Assembly: GCA_002773945.1 (NCBI GenBank)
Contig: PEZT01000001.1
Span: forward strand, 71,565-130,606
Direction of reading: 5' to 3'
DNA: 59,042 bases
Source: Candidatus Beckwithbacteria bacterium CG10_big_fil_rev_8_21_14_0_10_34_10
GTDB taxonomy: Bacteria > Patescibacteriota > Microgenomatia > UBA1400
The notes under the pieces are model-generated. The model did no database searches. It saw only the letters and a program-made list of their open reading frames with translations, and was not told the DNA's origin. Made by a program: the position numbers and the translations under genes. Every line of letters begins with the position of its first letter. The first letter of the stretch is position 1. Below, piece by piece: positions 50,110-57,186 of this stretch.

Positions 50110-50373
50110 TTACTCTCTTGGTTTTATTGATAATTCTTGCAGCCCCTCTTTATTAAATGTCTGAATTATATCGACAGAGATACAAGGTTCACATTTCATG
50201 CACTGTACATTCTCCCAAGCTCCTTGAGGAGGATGCAACGGACAGCATAAAGGAGTACTGACCGCAAACTCAGGCAAAAAAGAATAATTCATTTTAACTG
50301 GATCACTACCTTTTTTTTCACATCTAACTTCAGTTGGAACAATATCTCCAAATTTATAACCATGTTCATTCAT
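50110..50373 (-). CDS. Cys-rich hypothetical protein, 87 residues
   Basis: From ATG 50373 the product has 87 residues and seven Cys, among them Cys-Cys-Pro-Leu-His-Pro and Cys-Met-Lys-Cys-Glu-Pro-Cys, suggesting metal binding. TATAAT lies 9 nt upstream on the minus strand, so the mRNA would be almost leaderless. A longer frame runs into the tRNA-His gene and is rejected. No family recognised. Confidence 0.5.
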   Translation of the reverse strand: MNEHGYKFGDIVPTEVRCEKKGSDPVKMNYSFLPEFAVSTPLCCPLHPPQGAWENVQCMKCEPCISVDIIQTFNKEGLQELSIKPRE

Positions 50374-50403
50374 ATTAGATCTATTATATACTATAGGATT
50401 CTG

Positions 50404-50477
50404 GGTGGATGAGGGGAATCGCACCCCCGGCCTCTAATTCCACAGATTAGCGCTCTAACTACTGAGCTACATCCACC
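50404..50477 (-). tRNA. tRNA-His(GTG)
   Basis: On the minus strand the acceptor GTGGATG pairs with CATCCAC, with the extra G at -1 opposite C73 that marks histidine tRNA. The anticodon loop CTGTGGA in stem CTAAT/ATTAG gives anticodon GTG. A full CCA is not encoded. Confidence 0.93.
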
Positions 50478-50491
50478 ATAAAGGTATTTTA

Positions 50492-51154
50492 TCAGATCCG
50501 CGCGATTAAACAAAGATTGTAGCCTATTAAAAAGTTAGTTTTTTTCCCTTTTTTAGTGTAGTAGATATCTTTTATTTTAAAATTCTGTTTTTTAATAAGG
50601 TCTTTTAGTTCTTTTTTAGTATAAGAATAAAGAATTCTATCTATTTTTCTAGTTGGTTTTATTCCATCAGACAGAAAGTAGGGGATTGAAATAATTTTAT
50701 TTTTTCTCTGTTTAAAGTGGGTTTTTAGATATTTTGCTTGCCAGAGGTTCCAGGTGGTTAGAAAAAGAGTTCCATTTTTCTTAAGATGTTTTTTAATCTG
50801 TTTAATAGTGTTTTCCTGGTCTTTTTTAGAAGTTAAGTGGTGGAAAACAGCTAAGCAAAATATATAGTCAAATTTACCTATATTTTTATAAGTACTATCT
50901 TTGGTTATATCAGCCAGAAAAAATTTACTATTGGGGTGGTTTTTTTTAGCAATTTCTAAAAGTTTTTCGGAGTTATCTATTCCAAAATAATTTATTTGCT
51001 TGCCTTTTAAAAGGTTTAAAAGCCTACCATTGCCGCAACCTAAATCTAAAACCCTGGTTCCTTTTTTAACCCTATCAGTAAAGTCTTTAAATTCTGGCCA
51101 GTTTTTATTTCTGGTCTCTGAGAAATGAGAGGCAATAATGTTATAATTAGTCAT
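50492..51154 (-). CDS. Trm9/ALKBH8-like tRNA wobble-uridine methyltransferase
   Basis: 220 residues, class I SAM methyltransferase. The N-terminus Tyr-Asn-Ile-Ile-Ala-Ser-His-Phe-Ser-Glu-Thr-Arg then Trp-Pro resembles the opening of eukaryotic Trm9 and the ALKBH8 methyltransferase domain. Motif I is Val-Leu-Asp-Leu-Gly-Cys-Gly-Asn-Gly (35-43), and Ala-Val-Phe-His-His-Leu follows the catalytic region. Trm9 methylates cm5U34 to mcm5U34, the step after Elp3, which is encoded divergently with start codons that touch (CAT|ATG at 51152-51157). Function is inferred from both sequence and context. Confidence 0.72.
   Translation of the reverse strand: MTNYNIIASHFSETRNKNWPEFKDFTDRVKKGTRVLDLGCGNGRLLNLLKGKQINYFGIDNSEKLLEIAKKNHPNSKFFLADITKDSTYKNIGKFDYIFCLAVFHHLTSKKDQENTIKQIKKHLKKNGTLFLTTWNLWQAKYLKTHFKQRKNKIISIPYFLSDGIKPTRKIDRILYSYTKKELKDLIKKQNFKIKDIYYTKKGKKTNFLIGYNLCLIARI
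51139..51147 (+). promoter_or_regulatory. Perfect extended -10 promoter of elp3
   Basis: TGTTATAAT at 51139-51147 is the full extended -10 consensus. The elp3 ATG at 51155 begins 7 nt later, so the mRNA should be leaderless. The box lies inside the coding region of the divergent methyltransferase. Confidence 0.55.
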
Positions 51155-52729
51155 ATGAAAAAGCTTGTTTTAGATCTTTTATCTCAATCATATTTAAATG
51201 CTAAGATTTTAGCAAGTTTTAAGCGAAAATTTGCCAAAAAAACCGGTCTTTTCCCTAAAAACAGTCTCCTTTTAGCTCAATACTGGCAAATGGTAAAAAT
51301 GGGAGAAATCAAGCCTAAAGCCTCCTTTGAAAAAGCTTTGCGCCTAAAAAAAGTTAGGTCTTTATCCGGCATTATTCCAGTGGCGGTTTTAACCAAACCT
51401 TACCCTTGCCCAGGCAGGTGTGTCTATTGTCCGACTCAGGTCAATATGCCAAAAAGCTACTTAGATGATGAACCAGCCGTTATGAGGGCTAAGCAAGCTT
51501 CCTTTAATCCCTCCTTACAGATGAAAAGAAGATTAAGACAACTTAAAGAAACTGGTCATAGTCTGGAAAAAATTGAATTAATTGTCATGGGAGGTACTTT
51601 TACCGCCTTGCCACATTCATATCAAAAATCTTTTATTAAAAAGTGTTTTGAAGCCGCTAATGGGGAAAAAAGTAAAACCCTGGCTGAGGCTCAAAAAACT
51701 AATCAAACTGCTAAAAATAGAATTATTGGTTTAACTTTGGAAACTAGACCTGATGAAATTAATATCAGTGAAATAAAAAGGATGAGAATTTTGGGTTGTA
51801 CCCGGGTGGAAATTGGAGTTCAAACTATTTATGATTCTATTTTAAAAAAAGTTAACCGAGGTCATTTAACCAAGGCAACTATTAAAGCCACCAAACTTTT
51901 AAAAGACGCGGGCATAAAAGTTTGTTATCACTTAATGCCTAATTTACCCGGAAGTCGCCTTTCCTTGGATTTTAAAATGTTTAAAGAAATATTTTCTAAT
52001 GAAAAATATATGCCTGATATGATAAAAATTTATCCCTGTGTGGTTTGTTACCAAGCCAAGCTTTACCAGTGGTTTAAAAAAGGGAAGTATAAACCATATA
52101 AAGATGAGGAATTAATTAAACTTCTTTTAAAAATTAAAAAGATTGTGCCTGCCTGGGTGAGGATAAACCGGTTAGGCCGGGATATACCGGTTAATAATAT
52201 TGCCGCTGGGAATAAATTATCTAATATTAGACAAGTCTTGGAAAAGAGAAAAGATTTTCAGTGTCAGTGCATTAGATGCCGGGAAATAAAGGAAAAGGGG
52301 AGTTTAAATAGTAAAAGAGTTAAGTTTAATCAAATAAAGTATTCTAGCTCTGGTGGAGAGGAATATTTCTTAGAATATACTGATAAAGAAAACCATCTTT
52401 TTGCATTACTCCGATTAAGAATTCCCAGCCAGATTTTTTCTAAGAAAAACCATTTTATCCCAGAACTTGAAAATAGCTCTATTATAAGAGAGCTTCATAC
52501 TTATGGAGAGTCTTTGCCTTTGGGGAAAAAAGGGCAAGCGAGTCAACACTTAGGTTTAGGAAAAAAACTTTTAAAAAAGGCTGAGGAAATTACTAAAAAT
52601 CTGGGGATTAAAAAAATAGCGGTCATCTCTGGTATTGGAGTTAGAGAATATTACCAAAAAATGTGGTATAAACTTCAAAACACCTATATGATAAAAAACC
52701 TTAATCTAAAAAATTTGACAAAGAAGTAA
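51155..52729 (+). CDS. elp3: Elp3-like tRNA uridine-34 carboxymethyl-forming enzyme
   Basis: 524 residues from ATG 51155 (an upstream ATG at 51125 would overlap the divergent gene). The radical-SAM cluster is Cys85-Pro-Gly-Arg-Cys89-Val-Tyr-Cys92. The Elp3-specific Cys-Gln-Cys-Ile-Arg-Cys-Arg-Glu lies near 369. A GNAT-type acetyl-CoA domain occupies the C-terminus (about 415-515) with Gly-Ile-Gly-Val-Arg-Glu-Tyr-Tyr. Elp3 uses acetyl-CoA and SAM radicals to start cm5U34 formation in tRNA. Stand-alone Elp3 occurs in a few bacteria and archaea. No other Elongator subunits are seen. Confidence 0.92.
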   Translation: MKKLVLDLLSQSYLNAKILASFKRKFAKKTGLFPKNSLLLAQYWQMVKMGEIKPKASFEKALRLKKVRSLSGIIPVAVLTKPYPCPGRCVYCPTQVNMPKSYLDDEPAVMRAKQASFNPSLQMKRRLRQLKETGHSLEKIELIVMGGTFTALPHSYQKSFIKKCFEAANGEKSKTLAEAQKTNQTAKNRIIGLTLETRPDEINISEIKRMRILGCTRVEIGVQTIYDSILKKVNRGHLTKATIKATKLLKDAGIKVCYHLMPNLPGSRLSLDFKMFKEIFSNEKYMPDMIKIYPCVVCYQAKLYQWFKKGKYKPYKDEELIKLLLKIKKIVPAWVRINRLGRDIPVNNIAAGNKLSNIRQVLEKRKDFQCQCIRCREIKEKGSLNSKRVKFNQIKYSSSGGEEYFLEYTDKENHLFALLRLRIPSQIFSKKNHFIPELENSSIIRELHTYGESLPLGKKGQASQHLGLGKKLLKKAEEITKNLGIKKIAVISGIGVREYYQKMWYKLQNTYMIKNLNLKNLTKK

Positions 52730-52777
52730 TTTAGTTAAATAATTGAATAAATAGTTATTCAGATTAAAGAAGGAAAG

Positions 52778-53125
52778 ATGACAGTTATATACGGAGTTAA
52801 TCCAAAAAAACCATATACTTGCCAAGATGTCCTTGGGGCAATTGAAAGATGCTTTGTTAAAGCCCACGATGATGTTCTTAATAAAGAAATGACTAGCGAA
52901 GCTCAACAATTTAATCCTCAAGAATTAGAGAATCTAAAAAAATTAAGTGTGCTTCAATTAATAAAGGATATTTTTAAAGAAATTGGGGGTAACTATGAAA
53001 ACCCAACTAAAGAAAATTTAATCGGAGTTTGTGACAAACTAGCAGAATACTCTAAAATGTATCGTTTTCCTGAAGCAATTAAAAAGCATTATGAAGAAAT
53101 AATGCAGCTAGTAGACGGACTTTAA
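52778..53125 (+). CDS. Hypothetical helical protein, 115 residues
   Basis: ATG 52778 follows AAGGAAAG. The protein is alpha-helical, with a Cys15 and Cys25 and a repeated pattern of charged helices; no membrane segment. It follows elp3 by 48 nt but has no recognised relation to tRNA modification. Unknown. Confidence 0.6.
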   Translation: MTVIYGVNPKKPYTCQDVLGAIERCFVKAHDDVLNKEMTSEAQQFNPQELENLKKLSVLQLIKDIFKEIGGNYENPTKENLIGVCDKLAEYSKMYRFPEAIKKHYEEIMQLVDGL

Positions 53126-53207
53126 AAACAGCTAATCAAGATCACTCTTTTAAGTTAAAAATTCTAGACCACACACACAAAAACTAAAAAATTAAAATTT
53201 TTTTTAG

Positions 53208-53291
53208 TGGCCAGAGAGAGATTTGAACTCTCACCTCAGTTAAGAGATACGGTTCTGAACCGTACGCGTCTGCCAATTCCGCCATCTGGCC
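53208..53291 (-). tRNA. tRNA-Leu(CAG)
   Basis: Minus strand: acceptor GGCCAGA/TCTGGCC, anticodon loop TTCAGAA in stem TACGG/CCGTA gives CAG; a long variable arm is present. CCA is not encoded. Confidence 0.93.
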
Positions 53292-53395
53292 AAAAATAAC
53301 CTTTTATTTCAGTATTCTTTCCTGATTAACTATTAAATTTTACCATAAAATTGCTTGGTTTTCCTGTAAATTTCTGATAAAATCAGTTAAGTTTT

Positions 53396-53469
53396 GGGTG
53401 AGTAGCTCAGTTGGCTAGAGCATCCGGTTTACATCCGGAAGGTCACAGGTTCGAGTCCTGTCTCACCCA
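53396..53469 (+). tRNA. tRNA-Val(TAC)
   Basis: Acceptor GGGTGAG/CTCACCC, anticodon loop TTTACAT in stem TCCGG/CCGGA gives TAC. CCA is not encoded. First of five tRNA genes in a row; TGATAAAAT at 53375-53383 is a likely promoter -10. Confidence 0.94.
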
Positions 53470-53496
53470 CAAAAAACACTAAACATATTTATATAT

Positions 53497-53569
53497 GTCC
53501 CAGTAGCTCAGGGGACAGAGCAACTGTCTTCTAAACAGTAGGCCGGAGGTTCGAATCCTCCCTGGGACA
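53497..53569 (+). tRNA. tRNA-Arg(TCT)
   Basis: Acceptor GTCCCAG/CTGGGAC, anticodon loop CTTCTAA in stem ACTGT/ACAGT gives TCT. CCA is not encoded. In eukaryotes this anticodon is a target of the Elp3/Trm9 pathway. Confidence 0.94.
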
Positions 53570-53574
53570 CAAAT

Positions 53575-53656
53575 GCCGAGGTGGTGGAACTGGTAGACAC
53601 GCAGTCTTGAGGAGGCTGTGCTTTCGGGCATGGAGGTTCGAGTCCTCTCCTCGGCA
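53575..53656 (+). tRNA. tRNA-Leu(GAG)
   Basis: Acceptor GCCGAGG/CCTCGGC, anticodon loop TTGAGGA in stem CAGTC/GGCTG gives GAG; a leucine-type long variable arm is present. CCA is not encoded. Starts 5 nt after tRNA-Arg. Confidence 0.93.
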
Positions 53657-53683
53657 CAAAATATGATAGAATAGTTTTTGAAT

Positions 53684-53756
53684 GCCGGAGTAGCCAAGGC
53701 AGTCAAGGCACGAGTCTGAAAAACTTGGGATACAGGTGCAATTCCTGTCTCCGGCA
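53684..53756 (+). tRNA. tRNA-Phe(GAA)
   Basis: Acceptor GCCGGAG/CTCCGGC, anticodon loop CTGAAAA in stem CGAGT/ACTTG gives GAA. CCA is not encoded. This is the tRNA whose charging level would be read by the leader peptide at 9524. Confidence 0.93.
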
Positions 53757-53764
53757 CTATTATT

Positions 53765-53836
53765 GCGGGTGTAGTTCAGTAGTAGAACGTTTCCTTGCCA
53801 AGGAAAAGGTCGTGGGTGCGAATCCCATCACCCGCT
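53765..53836 (+). tRNA. tRNA-Gly(GCC)
   Basis: Acceptor GCGGGTG/CACCCGC with discriminator T, anticodon loop TTGCCAA in stem TTTCC/GGAAA gives GCC. CCA is not encoded. Confidence 0.94.
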
Positions 53837-53858
53837 CATTTAAGGTAAAATACTCTCC

Positions 53859-54431
53859 ATGAACTCATTTCTAAATGAAAAGAAATTTTTATTTATTGGT
53901 TTAATATCTGGTTCTTTCTTAGGCTGCTTACTAATTTTTAAGCTTCAAAAGAATATTAAGGTTTTAGAAAAACAGGAACAAAAAGGAATAGAAATCAGCT
54001 ATAATCAACTTCCTAATCCTTCAGTTTTAATTCCTCCAAGTCCTTCTCCTAGTCCTTCGCCAATACCAACACCAAAACCAAGTCCTTCTCCCTTGCCATC
54101 ACCATCTCCCTCTCCTGAGCCTAAAATATATCCTACCAGCCAGGAGTTGGATTCTAGTTTTGCTAAATACGCTACTGAATATAGGCTTGATTTAAATATC
54201 TTAAGACAATTAGCTTCCTGTGAATCTGGTTTTAATACTTATGCTGTTAATAATCCTTATGCTGGACTTTATCAATTTAATTCTACTTCATGGATTAACA
54301 CCAGAAAAAGAATGGGCCTAAACCCTGATCCTGACTTAAGATTTAACTGGGAGGAATCAATTAAAACAGCTGCTTTTAAAATATCCCAAGATGGTTTAGG
54401 ATCTTGGCCTAGTTGTCAAAATAAACTTTGA
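53859..54431 (+). CDS. Membrane-anchored lytic transglycosylase/Rpf-like protein
   Basis: 190 residues: a membrane segment (about 10-28), a Ser-Pro-rich spacer (about 53-88) and a lysozyme-like domain with Ala-Ser-Cys-Glu-Ser-Gly-Phe (Glu about 126 as catalytic acid), Gly-Leu-Tyr-Gln-Phe and a final Gly-Ser-Trp-Pro-Ser-Cys; the two Cys may pair. It resembles resuscitation-promoting factor and SLT domains that cut peptidoglycan. TAAAAT (53846-53851) lies 7 nt before the ATG, so the transcript is probably leaderless. Confidence 0.82.
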   Translation: MNSFLNEKKFLFIGLISGSFLGCLLIFKLQKNIKVLEKQEQKGIEISYNQLPNPSVLIPPSPSPSPSPIPTPKPSPSPLPSPSPSPEPKIYPTSQELDSSFAKYATEYRLDLNILRQLASCESGFNTYAVNNPYAGLYQFNSTSWINTRKRMGLNPDPDLRFNWEESIKTAAFKISQDGLGSWPSCQNKL

Positions 54432-54581
54432 AAAACACCTTAATTTAAGGTAAAATTCTTAATTAGATAAAAAAACTGTTTAAGGCTTTACCCTTTTAGA
54501 AAATATAGAAATATTAAAACTCTTAATCTCTTTAGCACTTTGATAAATAGACTACCATAATATATACTAGAAACAATATTT

Positions 54582-55283
54582 ATGGTTCATTATACAGAAG
54601 AAAAAACAAAAGCTATAAAGTTGAGAAAAAACGGATTAAGTTACAGCGAAATAATAAAAAAAGTTAAAGTCTCAAAGTCAACGCTATCTTATTGGTTATC
54701 TAATATTAAATTAAATAAAAAACAACAAAACAGAATTAATAAGAAAAAAACCCTAGGAAGACTTAAGGCTTTAGAAAGAATTAAACAAAAAAGAAAAAAA
54801 ATTACCAATTTTCTTCTTAAAAAAGGAAAAACAGATATTGGTAAAATAAGTCAAAGAGATCTATTTATTTTGGGAATAGCTCTTTATTGGGCAGAAGGAG
54901 CTAAACAAAAAGCGTCTGATATCTCTCATAGGGTATCATTTAGTAATTCTGATCCCAAAATGATAAAAACATTTTTAATATGGTTAATAAATAGCTGCAA
55001 AATAACCAAAGAACAACTTTCTTTTGAACTCTATATCCATAAAGAAATAGATAAAAAAACTGTTAAGCTTATTAAAAATTTTTGGCTAAAAACACTTAAA
55101 ATTAATGGAAATTTCCTAAAAATCCGTTATAAGAAACACCAAATTAACAAACTGAAAAATTTAAAAACTTATTATGGATTAATAAGAATTGATGTCCAAA
55201 AAAGTACCAATTTTAACAGATTAATAAAAGGTTGGATTTTGGGAATAGCCAATAATCTAAATAATAATTGGGGAGTGGTGTAG
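54582..55283 (+). CDS. HTH plus LAGLIDADG-like protein, possible homing endonuclease
   Basis: 233 residues, very basic. Residues 10-45 form a resolvase/transposase-like helix-turn-helix (Leu-Arg-Lys-Asn-Gly-Leu-Ser-Tyr-Ser-Glu-Ile then Ser-Lys-Ser-Thr-Leu-Ser-Tyr-Trp-Leu). From about 90 a LAGLIDADG-like block reads Leu-Gly-Ile-Ala-Leu-Tyr-Trp-Ala-Glu-Gly then Phe-Ser-Asn-Ser-Asp-Pro. The stop lies inside the 5' end of tRNA-Gln (15-nt overlap). It could be a freestanding homing endonuclease or a relic regulator. The family call is by motif only. Confidence 0.6.
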   Translation: MVHYTEEKTKAIKLRKNGLSYSEIIKKVKVSKSTLSYWLSNIKLNKKQQNRINKKKTLGRLKALERIKQKRKKITNFLLKKGKTDIGKISQRDLFILGIALYWAEGAKQKASDISHRVSFSNSDPKMIKTFLIWLINSCKITKEQLSFELYIHKEIDKKTVKLIKNFWLKTLKINGNFLKIRYKKHQINKLKNLKTYYGLIRIDVQKSTNFNRLIKGWILGIANNLNNNWGVV

Positions 55284-55340
55284 CGGTAGCACGTCTGCCT
55301 TTGAAGCAGAAGATCCTAGGTTCGAATCCTAGCTCCCCAG
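55269..55340 (+). tRNA. tRNA-Gln(TTG)
   Basis: Acceptor TGGGGAG/CTCCCCA with the U1-A72 pair usual for glutamine, anticodon loop CTTTGAA in stem TCTGC/GCAGA gives TTG. CCA is not encoded. The first 15 nt are also the end of the upstream coding frame. Confidence 0.93.
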
Positions 55341-55369
55341 CATTATAATAAAATTGCCATAATTCAACT

Positions 55370-55648
55370 ATGTTATTTCCAAAAGGTGAATTTACAATAG
55401 GTCAAAAAGAAAAACATAAAGTCAGTTTCAGTACGGATTTTTGGTGGGGTAGATTTAATGTGTTCGTTGATGGTTCTCCAACATCAATTAATGGTAAAAG
55501 TATGATAAGTGGTCCCTTTACACTTGAAGTAGGAGATAAAGAAAAGCATACATTAACCTTCCAGTTAATATTTTCTGCAATATTTGCTGCTTTTAGAGAT
55601 AAAGAGGTTCAAGTACTCGTTGATGGGAAGCTATTCAAAACTTTTTAA
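55370..55648 (+). CDS. Hypothetical beta-rich protein with internal duplication, 92 residues
   Basis: The protein is two similar halves: Gly-Glu-Phe-Thr-Ile-Gly-Gln-Lys-Glu-Lys-His (6-16) with Val-Phe-Val-Asp-Gly (31-35), and Gly-Pro-Phe-Thr-Leu-Glu-Val-Gly-Asp-Lys-Glu-Lys-His (48-60) with Val-Leu-Val-Asp-Gly (82-86). A two-repeat beta sandwich is likely. No known family was recognised and there is no signal peptide. Confidence 0.6.
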   Translation: MLFPKGEFTIGQKEKHKVSFSTDFWWGRFNVFVDGSPTSINGKSMISGPFTLEVGDKEKHTLTFQLIFSAIFAAFRDKEVQVLVDGKLFKTF

Positions 55649-55719
55649 TTTATTTAACAAACTCTTCTTTTCGGCATTTAACATTTAACAAAAAACAGGG
55701 ATATAAATTGCTTTGTCTG

Positions 55720-55752
55720 TGCTAAAATAAGTTCGAATAGCGTCTATATTCG
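55720..55752. promoter_or_regulatory. Extended -10 and small dyad upstream of the EamA gene
   Basis: TGCTAAAAT at 55720-55728 is an extended -10 box. Just after it, CGAATA (55734-55739) and TATTCG (55747-55752) form a 6-bp dyad that could be a repressor site or hairpin at the 5' end of the mRNA. A second -10, TATAAT at 55851-55856, lies close to the EamA start. The remainder of 55649-55869 shows nothing else. Confidence 0.4.
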
Positions 55753-55869
55753 CCAGCTAGTAAGAATTGTCAAGAATAAAAAATTAGGTATTCAAAGTCC
55801 TCATATTTTTCTGAATGAAAAAAATTCTTTAAAAAAACTTTAGAAATCTGTATAATTTATATTGTAAGT

Positions 55870-56754
55870 ATGAAAAACTCAACAAAAGGGGCTTTGATTG
55901 TTGCTTTATCAGCATTGTTTTTCGGTTCTTATGGTATTTGGGCAAAATTAATTGGAATTCAGATTGATAATTTTTTCCAAGTATATGTTAGAAGTCTGAT
56001 TATTTTACTAATACTAGTTCCCTTGGGGATTATTACCCACAGTATTAAAAAAATAGATAAAAAAGACTGGAAATGGATTTTAATTTATACTTTTGCTGGT
56101 TCATTAACAGTTGCCCCAATTTTTTACGCATTTAATAAAATTGGGATAGGTTCTGCTACTCTACTTTTTTATGCTTCATTCACAATTATTTCTTTTATCT
56201 TAGGATTTATTTTATTCGGGGAAAAGATTACTATCGATAAAATAGTTGGCTTAATCCTTGCATTGATTGGGCTATATCTGATTTTTAATTTATCGTTTCA
56301 GCAAAATTCTTTACTTGCTGCCCTAGCCGCAATCCTAGCAGGGTCTGCAGCAGGATTTGAAATTGTTTTTACTAAAAAAATTTCTCACAAATATTCTGCT
56401 TTACAACTTAATCTTTTTGTTTGGTTAGTTATTTTTATTTTTCATTTAATAGGCTCTTTGTTAATAGAAGAAAAACAGTTATTGCCAGAATTGTCAATTG
56501 CTTGGTTTGGAGTATTTGCTTATGCAATTGCTTCTCTGAGCGCATTTTCGCTTGTCGTAATTGGCTATAGATATGTTCAGCCCGGAATTGGTGCCTTGAC
56601 TGGTTTATTAGAGATAATATTTGGAATAATATTTGGAATAATATTTTTCTCTGAAATATTAACTTCTCAAATAGTATTAGGTGGAACTTTAATTTTTATA
56701 GCAGCAGCTTTACCAAATTTTGTAAGTTTAGTTAGAAAAGACAATAAGGCTTAA
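55870..56754 (+). CDS. EamA (DMT) family transporter
   Basis: 294 residues with ten membrane segments in two EamA repeats. It starts Lys-Gly-Ala-Leu-Ile-Val-Ala-Leu-Ser-Ala-Leu-Phe-Phe-Gly, a typical first helix. The family exports or imports amino acids, nucleotides or drugs; the substrate cannot be told. Confidence 0.88.
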   Translation: MKNSTKGALIVALSALFFGSYGIWAKLIGIQIDNFFQVYVRSLIILLILVPLGIITHSIKKIDKKDWKWILIYTFAGSLTVAPIFYAFNKIGIGSATLLFYASFTIISFILGFILFGEKITIDKIVGLILALIGLYLIFNLSFQQNSLLAALAAILAGSAAGFEIVFTKKISHKYSALQLNLFVWLVIFIFHLIGSLLIEEKQLLPELSIAWFGVFAYAIASLSAFSLVVIGYRYVQPGIGALTGLLEIIFGIIFGIIFFSEILTSQIVLGGTLIFIAAALPNFVSLVRKDNKA

Positions 56755-56820
56755 TTTGCATAATAGTTAGAAAATTACTCCCTAAATACGAACCAGCTTA
56801 TTTATCGCTGCTTCAACAAA

Positions 56821-57045
56821 ATGAAAATATTTATTAAAGTTAAACCTAATTCAAAAAATGAGAAAATTGAGAAAATTGATGAAAATCATTTTAATGTTTG
56901 GCTTAAAGTCCCTGCTAGGGAAGGGAAGGCCAATAAAAGGCTGGTTGAGTTATTATCTAAATATTTTAATCTTTCCAAATCAAAAATATTAATTATTTCT
57001 GGATTTAAATCTAAAAATAAAATTGTATCTTTAAACTTATCTTAA
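56821..57045 (+). CDS. DUF167 (YggU) family protein
   Basis: 74 residues: Val-Lys-Pro-Asn-Ser-Lys at the start, Pro-Ala-Arg-Glu-Gly-Lys-Ala-Asn in the middle and Ile-Ile-Ser-Gly near the end, the DUF167 hallmark. It is a small alpha/beta protein of unknown role, common across bacteria. Confidence 0.88.
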   Translation: MKIFIKVKPNSKNEKIEKIDENHFNVWLKVPAREGKANKRLVELLSKYFNLSKSKILIISGFKSKNKIVSLNLS

Positions 57046-57186
57046 AACTCAATTTATTCTCAGTAAAATCTCATTTATATGTAAAATAATATAGCATCTT
57101 CCTATTAGAGAATTTTATTTAGCTTTCTGTTAGAATATTTAAATGGCCTTTTATGGCGATTTTTGTTTTTAATTATTTTTGTTTAA

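Noticed and set aside
50374..50424. Longer start for the Cys-rich ORF at 50110
   Set aside because: The extension runs into tRNA-His on the same strand; ATG 50373 lies just after a TATAAT box and is preferred.
53479..53757. Minus-strand open frame of 92 codons across the tRNA cluster
   Set aside because: It reads antisense through tRNA-Arg, tRNA-Leu and tRNA-Phe, and no protein family fits.
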